Source: UBA12545 sp051024685
Lineage (GTDB): Bacteria; Bacillota; DSM-521; Neomoorellales; Neomoorellaceae
Assembly (NCBI GenBank): GCA_051024685.1
Contig: JAZHPA010000007.1
Span: 25,754-89,753, forward strand
Direction: 5' to 3'
DNA length: 64,000 nucleotides
Part shown: positions 1-8,527 of the stretch, one piece after another
Layout of the letters: the number at the start of each line of letters is the position of its first letter
How positions within the stretch are numbered: the stretch's first letter is position 1
Notes under the pieces: generated by a model
The model's database searches: none
Seen by the model: only the letters and a program-made list of their open reading frames with translations
What the model was told of the DNA's origin: nothing
Made by a program: the position numbers and the translations under genes

Positions 1-500
1 ACCTGGGGGTCCTCATCGCCTTCCTATCCGCGGCCGTCGTTTATTTCCTGCTGTGGCGTTCGCCCCTGGGCTATCAAATGCGGGCGGTGGGGTACAACCG
101 CGAGGCGGCGCGGCACAGCGGCATGAATGTGGGCAGGAACATGGTCCTGGCCCTCAGCCTTTCGGGTGCCTTTGCGGGGCTGGCGGGGATGGTGGAGATA
201 GCGGGCCTGCACCACCGGCTGCTGAACGGGTTCAGCTCGGAGTACGGTTTTGACGCCATGGCCGTGGCCCTCCTGGGCAAATTGCACCCGGCAGGGGTAA
301 TTATAGCCTCTATTTTCTTCGGAGCCCTCAGGGTGGGGGCCAATATGATGCAGCGCAGCGTCCAGGTTCCGGCCTCTCTGGTCTTCGTCATCCAGGGGCT
401 GGTGATCCTTTTCGTGCTCATGGACGAACTCCTGCGCAATTATGTTATACGCATTTTTGCCAAGCCGGTTCTGGAGGAAAAGAGTTATGGACTTAAATAA
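1..500 (+). CDS. BMP-type nucleoside/purine ABC transporter permease, C-terminal part (cut by window start)
   Basis: The open frame enters from outside the window (first full codon at 3) and ends with TAA at 498-500, leaving about 165 residues. The visible part matches the C-terminal half of the BPD_transp_2 permeases that work with BMP-family lipoproteins (YufP type): the LGYQMRAVGYN segment, then GMNVGRN, glycine-rich membrane helices, and a GANMMQRS motif. A full homologue with the same landmarks lies at 13020-14099. It overlaps the next permease by 14 bases, so the two are translationally coupled. The partner ATPase is presumably upstream, outside the window. Family assignment is firm; the substrate (purine or nucleoside) is inferred from the island. 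Confidence 0.85.
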   Translation, partial: LGVLIAFLSAAVVYFLLWRSPLGYQMRAVGYNREAARHSGMNVGRNMVLALSLSGAFAGLAGMVEIAGLHHRLLNGFSSEYGFDAMAVALLGKLHPAGVIIASIFFGALRVGANMMQRSVQVPASLVFVIQGLVILFVLMDELLRNYVIRIFAKPVLEEKSYGLK

Positions 501-1416
501 CCTTGCAGGATTTCTCGCCGCCACCATTCGGATGGCCACGCCCATTCTCCTGGCCAGCCTGGGAGGGGTTTTTACCGCCAGGGTGGGCATCATAAACTTC
601 GCCCTGGAGGGCATCATGCTGGTGGGCGCCTTTATGGGGGTATACGGCTCCTATGTTACGGGTAATCCCTGGATAGGTGTCCTCATGGGCAGCCTGGGCG
701 GACTAGCGGTGGCCCTCATACTGGGGTACATGAGTATTACAGTAAAGGCGGACCAGGTGGTGGCCGGGACGGGTATCAATATTTTGTCCATCGGCCTCAC
801 CAGCTACCTGCTCAACGTGGTCTTCGGCATAGGGGCCAAGCCTTCTGCAGTGGCGGCCTTCCAGGAATGGGCGGTGCCCGGGCTCAGCAACCTGCCCTTC
901 GTGGGACCGGTGTTGTTCCGGCAGATACCCCTGGTGTACGTCGCCCTCCTGTTGGTGCCGCTCACCTGGTACATTATCTATAAGACCCCCTTCGGCCTCA
1001 GCATGCGGGCCATCGGCGAGAACCCCCGTGCGGCGGACAGCCTGGGCATCAATGTGTACCGGGTGCGTTACTTGGCGGTGATCATTTCCGGCATTCTTGG
1101 GGGGTTGGGAGGAGCCTTCCTCTCTATCGGGCAGCTCTCGGTCTTTATGGAGAAGCTCACATCGGGACGGGGCTACGTGGCCTGGTCCACGGTGACAGTG
1201 GGCAAGTGGAACCCCCTGGGGATTATGGGGGCCTCCTTCCTGTTCGGGGCGGCGGACGCCCTGCAGCTTCGCCTGCAGACTTTGGGCTTTAAGATTCCCT
1301 ACCAGTTCTTCCTCATGCTGCCTTACATCCTGACCATCCTGGTCCTGGCGGGTGTGGTGGGCAGGACCGTGCCTCCGGCCTCCATGGGCAAGCCCTACGG
1401 CAAGGAAGGCCGGTAA
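487..1416 (+). CDS. BMP-type nucleoside/purine ABC transporter permease, second subunit
   Basis: This 309-residue integral membrane protein is of the YufQ/BPD_transp_2 type, the second permease of BMP-family importers. The start is ATG 487, preceded by GGAGG; a longer in-frame start at 442 lies within the upstream permease gene and has no comparable site. Landmarks are the GIINFALEGIMLVGA segment near the N-terminus, KADQVVAGTGINIL, the EPS-loop-like GENPRAADSLGINVYR, and a PPASMGKPYGKE tail. It resembles the protein at 14092-15021 throughout, so the island has two paralogous permease pairs. No own ATPase follows; it may share the one at 9700 or use one outside the window. Confidence 0.88.
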   Translation: MDLNNLAGFLAATIRMATPILLASLGGVFTARVGIINFALEGIMLVGAFMGVYGSYVTGNPWIGVLMGSLGGLAVALILGYMSITVKADQVVAGTGINILSIGLTSYLLNVVFGIGAKPSAVAAFQEWAVPGLSNLPFVGPVLFRQIPLVYVALLLVPLTWYIIYKTPFGLSMRAIGENPRAADSLGINVYRVRYLAVIISGILGGLGGAFLSIGQLSVFMEKLTSGRGYVAWSTVTVGKWNPLGIMGASFLFGAADALQLRLQTLGFKIPYQFFLMLPYILTILVLAGVVGRTVPPASMGKPYGKEGR

Positions 1417-1509
1417 CCCCGGGGCAGCCCATCCCCGAGAGTCCGCAGGCTGCCAGGAGTGGAGGACTACGGAAATTCGCAGAAATATATGCGCATCAGG
1501 AGGATAGCT

Positions 1510-2844
1510 ATGGATCTGAGAGAATATCTGGCGGTGCTCCGGGAGAAGGGGCATCTGGTGGAAATCGACCGGAAGGTGAGTCCCCGGTACGAGCTGGCCA
1601 ATGTAATCAATACCATGCTTCAGGAGGGTGGGCCCATCGGCCTGTTTAAGAACGTGGAACACCCCTCGGGCATGGCGGTTACGGGCGGTCTGCTGGCCCA
1701 CCCGGAGAGGGTTGCCCTGGCCCTGGGCTGCAGGGTGGACGAGATTAACGCCCGGGTGGAGGCCGCGGTCGGCAACCTGCTGGAGCCCGTGACAGTGGAG
1801 CGGCCCTTGTTCCGGGAGAACGTGTTTCGGGGAGAGGAGGTGGATTTGACCCGCCAGCTCCCCATCCCCCACCACAACCCCGGCGACGGTGGCCCCTACA
1901 TCACGGCGGGCATCGTTATTTCAAGGGACCCGGTGACCGGGCGCCACAACTATTCCTACAACCGGCTGCACTTGAAGGGACCGCGACGGCTGGCCATCAT
2001 GATGAACGAGTGGCGGCACATAGCGTGGTTCTACCGGGAGGCGGAAAAGCGCAATGAGCGCCTGCCCATCGCCGTGGCCATCGGCATGGATCCGGTGGTG
2101 GAAATCGCGGCGGGCTTCCGCATAGAGGAGGAAGAAATTAAGCTGGCAGGCGCCCTGCGGGGCCGGCCCATGGAGGTGGGCAAGTGCACTACGGTGGATA
2201 TTTATGCTCCCCAGGAGGCGGAGATTGTTATTGAGGGGCACATCCTGCCCCACGCCCGCGAGGAGGAAGGGCCCCTGGCGGAATTCACCGGCCACTTTGG
2301 GGAGGTCTATCAGCACCCGGTAGTGGAGGTCACGGCCCTCTGCCACCGCCACCGGCCCATCTACCGCACCATCGTGCCCGGCTCCTTTGAGCACGTTTAT
2401 ATAGGCAACGTGCTTCCCCGGGAGCCCATGCTCCTGCGCTTCGCAAGGCACGTATCCCCCAACGTAAAGGGAGTGCACCTCCTGCCGTGCACCGGCGGGT
2501 TTATGGCGGTGATTTCCCTGGACAAGCAGAACCAGGGGGAACCCAAGAATGTGGCCCTGGCCGCCCTTATGACCCATGTGAATATCAAGATGGCCCTGGT
2601 GGTAGATACCGACGTCAACATCTACGATACCGGCGACCTCCTCTGGGCCCTGGCCACCAGGGTGGACGCGGCCCGGGACATTTTCACCGTACCCTACGCC
2701 CAGGGCATGGAGAACGACCCGACTACTGGCCCGGACGGCACCCACACCAAGGTGGGCATCGACGCCACCCTGGATCTGGCCCTGCGCAGCGACTACAGGC
2801 GCGTGGTCTATCCGCGGGTGGACCTCCGGGACTACCTGCCTTAA
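1510..2844 (+). CDS. UbiD family decarboxylase
   Basis: 444 residues, close to the usual UbiD length. ATG 1510 follows AGGAGG with a 6-base spacer; an in-frame GTG at 1459 is much less likely. Family signatures are the N-terminal LREYLAVLREKGHLVEI, YSYNRLHLKGP, EGPLAEFTGHFG near residue 253 (region of the catalytic acidic residue), and the C-terminal DPTTGPDGTHTKVGID. UbiD enzymes are prenylated-FMN-dependent reversible decarboxylases of aromatic, heteroaromatic or alpha,beta-unsaturated acids; no UbiX prenyltransferase gene is visible here. It follows two purine-type permeases and converges on the GntR regulator with a 4-base gap. A role on an imidazole or purine-derived carboxylate is my inference and is unproven. 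Confidence 0.9.
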   Translation: MDLREYLAVLREKGHLVEIDRKVSPRYELANVINTMLQEGGPIGLFKNVEHPSGMAVTGGLLAHPERVALALGCRVDEINARVEAAVGNLLEPVTVERPLFRENVFRGEEVDLTRQLPIPHHNPGDGGPYITAGIVISRDPVTGRHNYSYNRLHLKGPRRLAIMMNEWRHIAWFYREAEKRNERLPIAVAIGMDPVVEIAAGFRIEEEEIKLAGALRGRPMEVGKCTTVDIYAPQEAEIVIEGHILPHAREEEGPLAEFTGHFGEVYQHPVVEVTALCHRHRPIYRTIVPGSFEHVYIGNVLPREPMLLRFARHVSPNVKGVHLLPCTGGFMAVISLDKQNQGEPKNVALAALMTHVNIKMALVVDTDVNIYDTGDLLWALATRVDAARDIFTVPYAQGMENDPTTGPDGTHTKVGIDATLDLALRSDYRRVVYPRVDLRDYLP

Positions 2845-2848
2845 AGGG

Positions 2849-3583
2849 CTAACGGCCCCATTTTCTCAGCATGCTGAGCTGCACAATGCGCGGATGGAAA
2901 ACGATGGTGTTGAAGCAGATCCGCCGGTCGTAGAGGTCGAAGAAAAGCTCCTCCCAGGAAATCAGAGGCCGGATCTCAGGCAAATCAAAAATGTCCACCA
3001 GCCGGGCATCGGCCAGCAGAGGCTGGAAGGTAAGGATGGAGTGGGAGAGCTCGGCATTGCAGCAGGCCTTGAGGACGTCCACAATGGTGGGGCCAGCCGG
3101 CAACTCTCTTATGTCCTTCACGACATGCGTCCTGGGGATCCGGATGGTGATGAAGACCGCCACCCGGCCGTCGGCCAGGTACAGCCGGTTAAAGGTGTAC
3201 AGGCGGGTCTCCCCCGGAACGAGCCTTAATTTTTCGGCGATGTCGGGAATCAGCTCTTCCTCCCGGAAGTTCCGGTGCTCCACCGCTACCTCGTAGCCGC
3301 TGGCCTTGAGGAGGCGGGCGATATCCGAAATGAGGTCAATGCGCATCCGGTTCTCCAGGGCGCTGGGGTGGACGAAGTTGCCCACCCCATGTTTTTTGGA
3401 TACCACGCCTTCCCGGGCCAGGATCATGAGGGCCTCCCGGATGGTGGCCCGGCTGATGCCCAGTCTTTCCGCCAGTTCTTCTTCCGGCGGGAGCCTGTTT
3501 TCCGGGAATCTGCCGTGTTGGATCATGTCGATGATGGCTTCTTTGGCCTTCATGTAGAGGGGCGTCAGGTGCAGTTTATACAT
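2849..3583 (-). CDS. GntR/HutC family transcriptional regulator with UTRA effector domain
   Basis: About 244 residues from the ATG at 3583 (MYKLHLTPLY), which has GAGGAG 12 bases upstream; a start at 3643 would add 20 residues unlike the family. Residues 1-70 form the GntR winged helix (LPPEEELAERLGISRATIREAL, then HGVGNFV). The rest is a UTRA ligand-binding domain ending in a strand-rich region with CFNTIVFHP. It is divergent from ygeW across about 200 bases and converges with ubiD, so it is the natural candidate regulator of the island. HutC-type members sense pathway ligands; the ligand here is unknown, and I could not identify a clear operator in the divergent spacer. Confidence 0.88.
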   Translation of the reverse strand: MYKLHLTPLYMKAKEAIIDMIQHGRFPENRLPPEEELAERLGISRATIREALMILAREGVVSKKHGVGNFVHPSALENRMRIDLISDIARLLKASGYEVAVEHRNFREEELIPDIAEKLRLVPGETRLYTFNRLYLADGRVAVFITIRIPRTHVVKDIRELPAGPTIVDVLKACCNAELSHSILTFQPLLADARLVDIFDLPEIRPLISWEELFFDLYDRRICFNTIVFHPRIVQLSMLRKWGR

Positions 3584-3790
3584 TTTCCATCTCGGCTCCT
3601 CGCATTTTGAAATTATATTAAATAAATATTTCATTTCGCGCAAACAGTGTCTAAGTCCTGCTTCCCCGGAAAATATAAACCGGCCTGCGGCCAGTAAAAA
3701 ATCTTAGGGGAAGAAGTAGGAGTTCCGTACCTCTTGGCGAATAATATTATAAAGCCATACTGAAATAAATGGACGATGGAGGGAGTCACA

Positions 3791-4771
3791 TTGCAAACCG
3801 ATCTGAAAGGCAAGCACTTAATCACTCTGCAGGAGTGGACCAAAGAGGAAATCGAAACCCTGCTGGATCTATCCTTTGAGCTGAAGCGCCGCAAGATGCT
3901 GCGGGAAAAGCACCACCTCCTGGAAGACCGCACCTTCTACATGCTCTTTTTTGAAGAATCTACCCGCACCCGGAACGCCTTCGAGACCGGCATGACGCAG
4001 CTTGGGGGACACGCCATTTACCTGACGCCCAAGATGACCCAGATCGACCACGGCGAAACGGCCAAGGACACGGTCGAAGTGCTGGGCCGCTTTGGCGACG
4101 GCATAGGGGTGCGCAACTGCGCGTATAAGAAGGGCAATGCCTACATGCGGGAGCTGGCCAAGTGGGCCAAGATCCCGGTAATCAACATGCAGTGCGACCT
4201 GTACCATCCCACCCAGGCCCTGGCCGACCTCATGACCATCCGGGAGAAATTCGGCCCGAACCTCCGGGGCCTCAAGTTCGTCATTTCCTGGACCTATGCG
4301 CCCAAGTATATCCGTCCCCTGTCAATGCCCCAGTCCCTCATCCTGCTCATGCCCCGCTTTGGCATGGACGTCACCCTGGCCCACCCGCCCGAGTTTCACC
4401 TCCTGCCGGAGATTGTGGAACAGGCCAAGAAGAACGCGGAGGAAGCCGGGGTCAAATTTGAGATCGTCCACGATATGGACGAGGCCTGCAAGGACGCCCA
4501 TGTGGTGTACGCCAAGAGCTGGGGTCCCATAGCCTACACCGGCAGCGACACCGAGGGTGCCGAGCTCATCGAGAAATATAAGGACTGGGTGTGCAACGGC
4601 CGCCGCATGGGCCTGGCCAAGCCGGAGGCCATCTATATGCACTGCATGCCGGCCGACCGCGGCATAGAGGTTACGGAAGACGTCATCGACGGGCCGCAGT
4701 CGGTGATCTACGACGAGGCCGAAAACCGGCTCCACACCATCAAGGCCATCCTGGCGGCCACCATGCGCTAA
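3791..4771 (+). CDS. ygeW: YgeW-type (knotted) carbamoyltransferase
   Basis: 326 residues from TTG 3791, which sits 7 bases behind GGAGGG; an in-frame ATG at 3776 overlaps that ribosome site and is unlikely. Carbamoyl-phosphate motif STRTRNAFE, then QIDHGETAKDT, DLYHPTQALADLMT, and MHCMPADRGIEV show an aspartate/ornithine carbamoyltransferase fold. The HGET motif and SWTYAPKYIRPLSMPQ...RFGMDVTLAHP resemble the YgeW branch more than ArgF. YgeW belongs to the anaerobic purine/selenium-linked cluster of enterics and clostridia, where it is thought to handle the carbamoyl group of a ring-opened intermediate. It is the first gene of the long plus-strand run and is followed by a stem-loop and a MITE. 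Confidence 0.85.
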   Translation: MQTDLKGKHLITLQEWTKEEIETLLDLSFELKRRKMLREKHHLLEDRTFYMLFFEESTRTRNAFETGMTQLGGHAIYLTPKMTQIDHGETAKDTVEVLGRFGDGIGVRNCAYKKGNAYMRELAKWAKIPVINMQCDLYHPTQALADLMTIREKFGPNLRGLKFVISWTYAPKYIRPLSMPQSLILLMPRFGMDVTLAHPPEFHLLPEIVEQAKKNAEEAGVKFEIVHDMDEACKDAHVVYAKSWGPIAYTGSDTEGAELIEKYKDWVCNGRRMGLAKPEAIYMHCMPADRGIEVTEDVIDGPQSVIYDEAENRLHTIKAILAATMR

Positions 4772-4783
4772 GGTTTTATCCGG

Positions 4784-4861
4784 CCTCCTGCCTGCTCCCG
4801 GCACAGGAGGTTAACGTCCTCCGCCGGTAAAGCTAAGGTGTGCCGGGAGCCAAGCAGGAGG
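4784..4861. other. Long interrupted stem-loop after ygeW
   Basis: The arms 4784-4804 and 4840-4861 pair through GCTCCCGGCAC/GTGCCGGGAGC and CCTCCTGC/GCAGGAGG. The loop contains a smaller GGAGG...CCTCC hairpin. There is no T-run, so it is not a standard intrinsic terminator. It starts 12 bases after the ygeW stop and ends 22 bases before a MITE. Confidence 0.5.
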
Positions 4862-4883
4862 GATAAGTGAGGGGTGACATGCG

Positions 4884-5144
4884 GGGATTATCCCCGGTCT
4901 TGGTCTCCAGCCTGCTTGGCCTGCGCTCGCTCCAGAAACTCTCGCGGCCAAACTATCGCTCGGCCTCAAAGCTTCAGGCGGGGTTCCCTCGTCAGCCGGC
5001 GTCCCTGCCGATAGGGCCGGTCTCAGACCTCCTGTCCTCGACCCCGCTTTCGCTTTCGGCCTCCCTAAGTTTGGTGCCGCTCGAGTTTAGTCGCTAGCTT
5101 CGAAGCCTAAGCAAGCCTTCTCGGCCAAAAACGGGGATACACCA
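4884..5144 (+). mobile_element. TATCCCC-ended MITE-like element, copy 1
   Basis: 261 bp with inverted ends: the left end reads GGGATTATCCCC, and the right end in complement reads TGGTGTATCCCC. Inside the ends lie the family blocks GCCTGCTTGGC, CGCGGCCAAACT and, near the right end, GAGTTTAGTCGCTAGC. The flanking 11-mers (4873-4883 and 5145-5155) agree at 7 of 11 positions, so a target duplication is only weakly visible. It carries no convincing gene and fills most of the 444-base gap between ygeW and the next amidohydrolase. The rest of that gap is the stem-loop at 4784-4861 and a short leader. Confidence 0.75.
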
Positions 5145-5215
5145 GCCGGCATCCGCCCTAAGAAGTAGGGTATCCCTTGCAAACCTTGATACCAACCACG
5201 GGGAGATGAGAGGCT

Positions 5216-6445
5216 ATGGATCTTCTGCTGCGGCAGGCCAGGTTGATGGACGGGTCCCTGCAGGACATCGCGGTCCGGGACGGGAAAATCCAGGAGATGG
5301 GCCCCAGTCTTCCGCACCCGGCCCGGGAAATCATAGATGTCCAGGGTAGGCTGGTGATCCCGGCCTTTGTCGACGCCCACACCCACCTGGAGAAGGCCCT
5401 GGTGGGCGTGGTAGGGGGAGCGGCCTCCCTGCAAGAGGCCATTCTGGCCTTCGCCAACCTGTACGGCACCCTGACCAAAGAGAATGTAAAAGCGAGGGCT
5501 GGTAAGGTGCTGGAAATGGCCATCGGCCACGGCACCGGCATCCTTCGTAGCCACGTTACGGTGGCCCCGGAGATCGGCCTGGTGGCCCTGGAAGCTCTCC
5601 TCGAACTCAAGGAAAGCTACGCCCCCTTCATTGACCTCCAGTTAGTGGCCATGCCGGCCGGTGTGAATGACGTCCTGGACGAGGTCAGCCTGGAGCTGCT
5701 GGAGGAAGCGGCCCGCCTGGGCGTGACGGCTCTGGGTGGTGCGCCCCATCTCTGCCGGGAGCCCTTTGAGACGATAGATAAAACCTTTGACTTGGCCGAA
5801 AAGTATGGCCTCCCCCTGGATTTTCACGTAGATGAGCACGACGAGCCGGACGTGCGGACCCTGGAGTATCTGGCGGAGAAGACCCGGGAGAGGGGATTGG
5901 CCGGCCGGGTGGTGGCCGGCCACTGCTGCGCCCTGTCCGCTGTGCCGGACGAGGTGGCCGCCCGGGTCATAGAAAAGGTGAGGGAGGCGGGCATCAGCGT
6001 CATCACGCTGCCCTCCTGCAACCTCTACCTTATGGGGAGGAAGGATAAGCAGCCGGTGCGCCGGGGAGTCACCCGGGTGAAGGAACTCCTGGACGCCGGG
6101 GTGAATGTAGCCTATGCTTCCGACAACATCCGCGACCCCTTCCGGCCCTTCGGCAATGCCGACATGCTGGAGGAGGCCCTGATTACGGCCCAGGTTCTCC
6201 AAATGGGACTGCCCCGTGAACTGGAAGCGGTCCTGCGGATGGGCACCTATAATGCGGCGGCCGCCGTAGGCCTGGGGGACACCTACGGCCTCCGGCCGGG
6301 CGCTTGGGCCGACATGGTCGTGCTGGAGGCGGAGAGCCCGGCCGAAGCCGTTATTACGCAAGCGGCAAAGGCCTATGTCTTTAAGCGGGGCCGGCTGGTG
6401 GCCCGCAGCCGCAAACATACGGAGAGATATTTGAAGGTTGAATAA
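5216..6445 (+). CDS. Cytosine deaminase-like amidohydrolase
   Basis: 409 residues; ATG 5216 with GGGGAG/GAGAGG upstream. The order of motifs is that of the CodA/AtzC branch of metal-dependent amidohydrolases: metal ligands H55 and H57 in DAHTHLEKA, HVDEHDEP near residue 203, GHCCAL near 240, and SDNIRDPF near 300. A C-terminal segment (RPGAWADMVVLEAE) closes the beta-sandwich. Members deaminate or deamidate cytosine, isoguanine, triazines or creatinine-like rings. In this island it probably attacks an exocyclic amine or a ring C-N bond of a purine or imidazole intermediate. Substrate is not readable from sequence. Confidence 0.87.
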   Translation: MDLLLRQARLMDGSLQDIAVRDGKIQEMGPSLPHPAREIIDVQGRLVIPAFVDAHTHLEKALVGVVGGAASLQEAILAFANLYGTLTKENVKARAGKVLEMAIGHGTGILRSHVTVAPEIGLVALEALLELKESYAPFIDLQLVAMPAGVNDVLDEVSLELLEEAARLGVTALGGAPHLCREPFETIDKTFDLAEKYGLPLDFHVDEHDEPDVRTLEYLAEKTRERGLAGRVVAGHCCALSAVPDEVAARVIEKVREAGISVITLPSCNLYLMGRKDKQPVRRGVTRVKELLDAGVNVAYASDNIRDPFRPFGNADMLEEALITAQVLQMGLPRELEAVLRMGTYNAAAAVGLGDTYGLRPGAWADMVVLEAESPAEAVITQAAKAYVFKRGRLVARSRKHTERYLKVE

Positions 6446-6499
6446 GGCCCCCAGTGTATACAGCCGGGGGCAGCAGGAGATCGTTAAGGTTCGTCGAAT

Positions 6500-6530
6500 A
6501 GTATCCTTAAAATCCTCAGTATCCTTAAAA
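6500..6530 (+). repeat. 13-bp direct repeat before ygeY
   Basis: AGTATCCTTAAAA occurs at 6500-6512 and again at 6518-6530, an 18-base period, just upstream of the ygeY start. It could be a regulator site or chance; nothing else supports a function. Confidence 0.4.
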
Positions 6531-6545
6531 CAGTGGTGATAACCT

Positions 6546-7739
6546 ATGCAAATACAGACATTGCAGAAGTTTGTTGACAGCCTGCAGGACGAGATGGTGA
6601 CCTTTTTGCGCGAGTTTATTGCCATTCCCAGCCCTTCCGGCCAGGAGAAGGAGGCGGCCGACTTTCTGCTGGCAGGGATGCAGAAGTTGGGGTTTGATGA
6701 GGTATGGCGCGACTCCACCGGCAGTGTGGCCGGCCGGCTGGGGCGAGGTAAGACGATCATCCTCTATGATGCCCACATGGACACCGTGGAGGCCGGGGAC
6801 CCCGCCGAATGGGGCTTTGACCCCTTTAAAGGGAAATACGAAAACGGCGTGGTCTACGGCCGCGGGGCCAGTGATGATAAAGGCTGCCTGACCTGCATGG
6901 CCTTTGCCGGGAAAGTCATCAAGGAACTCGATTTGCTGGGCGACTTTACCCTGTACGTTGTGGGTGTGGTAGGAGAAGAGATAGGCGAGGGGAAGGCTAT
7001 TCAGAATTTCCTGGAAGAAACCGGCATCCGTCCCCACTACGTGGTGATCGGCGAGGCCAGCGACCTGCGCCTGTGCAGGGGTCACCGGGGCCGGGCCCTT
7101 TTGAAGGTGAGGGTGCCGGGCCGGGAGGGCCATGCCAGCGCCCCCGAGCGGGCGGACAACGCCCTCTCTAAAGCCGCGGCCATCGTGCGGGAAGTGGAGC
7201 GCCTCCCGGAGAAATTTGCCGTGGACCCCTTCCTGGGCAAGGGCAGCATCGCAGCCACCAAGGTGGAGTGCAAGACCCCTTCCCTCAACACCATACCCGG
7301 GGAATGCCTCCTTTACCTGGATCGCCGGCTGACGGTAGGCGAAACGAGGGAGCTGTGCCTCAAGCAGGTGAGGGAGATTGCGGCGCCCTTCGGGGCCGAA
7401 GTGGAGATCCTGCAGTGCGAGGAGCCCGGCTACATGGGCAAACCCATAGGAGGAGAGGAGTTCTTCCCCGCCTGGAGCCTGCCGGAAGATCATCCTCTGA
7501 TCCAGGCGGCGGCCGAGACCTTCCGGCGCGTCCTGGGGCGCGAACCGGTCATCGGCCGTTGGGATTTCAGCACCGACGGCACCTATACCGCTGGCATGGC
7601 CGGGATCCCCACCCTGGGGTTCGGGCCGGGCTCGGAGGAACATCCCCACACCCTTAGAGATCAGATCTCCGTACCACAGCTTTTAGATGCCCTAAAGGTA
7701 TATGCCTACCTGCCCCGCATGCTGGCCGGTGGCGACTAA
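6546..7739 (+). CDS. ygeY: YgeY family metallohydrolase (M20 peptidase-like)
   Basis: 397 residues, a di-zinc aminoacylase/carboxypeptidase-fold enzyme. Visible ligands are H77 and D79 in DAHMDTV, D110 in GRGASDDKG, EE in VVGEEIGEG, GEASDL, and a late EEHPHTLRDQIS segment. GHRGRALLKVRVPGREGHASAPERADNA is the usual dimerisation lid. The overall sequence fits the YgeY branch, which accompanies SsnA, YgeW and XdhD in anaerobic purine-degradation clusters and is thought to hydrolyse a ring-opened amide or ureido intermediate. Its presence near ygeW here supports that reading. Biochemical substrate remains inference. Confidence 0.83.
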   Translation: MQIQTLQKFVDSLQDEMVTFLREFIAIPSPSGQEKEAADFLLAGMQKLGFDEVWRDSTGSVAGRLGRGKTIILYDAHMDTVEAGDPAEWGFDPFKGKYENGVVYGRGASDDKGCLTCMAFAGKVIKELDLLGDFTLYVVGVVGEEIGEGKAIQNFLEETGIRPHYVVIGEASDLRLCRGHRGRALLKVRVPGREGHASAPERADNALSKAAAIVREVERLPEKFAVDPFLGKGSIAATKVECKTPSLNTIPGECLLYLDRRLTVGETRELCLKQVREIAAPFGAEVEILQCEEPGYMGKPIGGEEFFPAWSLPEDHPLIQAAAETFRRVLGREPVIGRWDFSTDGTYTAGMAGIPTLGFGPGSEEHPHTLRDQISVPQLLDALKVYAYLPRMLAGGD

Positions 7740-7756
7740 AGGAAGGGGGCCTCGCG

Positions 7757-8401
7757 GTGACAGTGAAACTTCTGGGCCTTTCGGGCAGCCCCCGCAAGGG
7801 CGCGACGGAGTACGTACTGGAGGAAGCCCTTAAAGCGGCTAAGGGAGCCTTTCCCCAGATCGAGACGGAACTCATGGTCTTGCGCGGCCGCAAGGTGGCG
7901 CCGTGCAACGGCTGTAGTTACTGCAAGAAGAACAAGACACGCTGCTGTATTCAAGACGACATGCAGGAGCTGTTCGACCGGTTTGTCGCCGCCGATGCCT
8001 ACCTGGTGGCTTCCCCGGTGTACGTAATGGGGCCCACGCCCCAGCTGGCTGCCTTCTTCAGCCGGCTGCGGCCGGTGCACCACGTTTTCCCCGAGGCCTT
8101 GCGCAATAAGGTGGGAGGGGCCATAGCAGTAGGAGGCACCCGGAACGGCGGCCAGGAAGTGACCGTTAACTGCATAATTAATTACCTCTTGACCCGCGGC
8201 CTGGTGGTGGTAGGCGGGGAAATCGGCGGCTACGCCGGCGGCAAGGTATGGTCCCAGGACCAGGGAGCCATCGGGGCAGGTCAGGACGACATCGGTATGG
8301 ACACGGTAAAGGGCCTGGCCCGCAAGGTGGCCGAGGTGGCCGTCATCATGCAGGAGGGGCGGAAGGCCTTAAGGGGAGCCCAAGAAGGAGACGGTAAATA
8401 G
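7757..8401 (+). CDS. NADPH-dependent FMN reductase / flavodoxin-fold protein (paralogue 1)
   Basis: 214 residues from GTG 7757 behind GGAAGGGGG. The N-terminal SGSPRKGATEYVLEEAL is the FMN phosphate-binding loop of the NADPH_red family. CNGCSYCKKNKTRCCIQDDMQEL gives a cysteine-rich insertion that could hold an Fe-S centre, as in iron-sulfur flavoproteins. SPVYVMGPTPQLAAFFSRLRP and GGAIAVGGTRNGGQE are further family landmarks. It closely parallels the protein at 29121-29792, which sits at the other end of the island, suggesting recruitment as an electron carrier for the Mo-hydroxylases or the PreA-like enzyme downstream. The role is inferred. Confidence 0.85.
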   Translation: MTVKLLGLSGSPRKGATEYVLEEALKAAKGAFPQIETELMVLRGRKVAPCNGCSYCKKNKTRCCIQDDMQELFDRFVAADAYLVASPVYVMGPTPQLAAFFSRLRPVHHVFPEALRNKVGGAIAVGGTRNGGQEVTVNCIINYLLTRGLVVVGGEIGGYAGGKVWSQDQGAIGAGQDDIGMDTVKGLARKVAEVAVIMQEGRKALRGAQEGDGK

Positions 8402-8527
8402 GATATTTCTGGCCCAGGGGAAGGGGCCGTTGTCCGGGCCGAGGGGGCCAGGGGCGGCCCTTCCCTCAAGGAATAAACCTAGGTACTCACGGCAGAGCTG
8501 TACGGTGAGAAACAGGAGGATAGAGGC

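Noticed and set aside
703..1875. Antisense open frame of 390 codons opposite the permease and ubiD genes
   Set aside because: High third-position GC in the real genes keeps antisense frames open; the product is His/Gly/Pro-rich and has no family features.
3600..3775. A purine riboswitch or a clear GntR operator in the ygeW/regulator spacer
   Set aside because: I found AT-rich promoter-like words but no aptamer core and no convincing palindrome, and -35/-10 spacings were poor.
4884..5144. Reading the six repeats as a CRISPR array or as known large structured RNA families
   Set aside because: Copies are dispersed, inverted relative to each other and flanked by target duplications; no repeat-spacer pattern exists.
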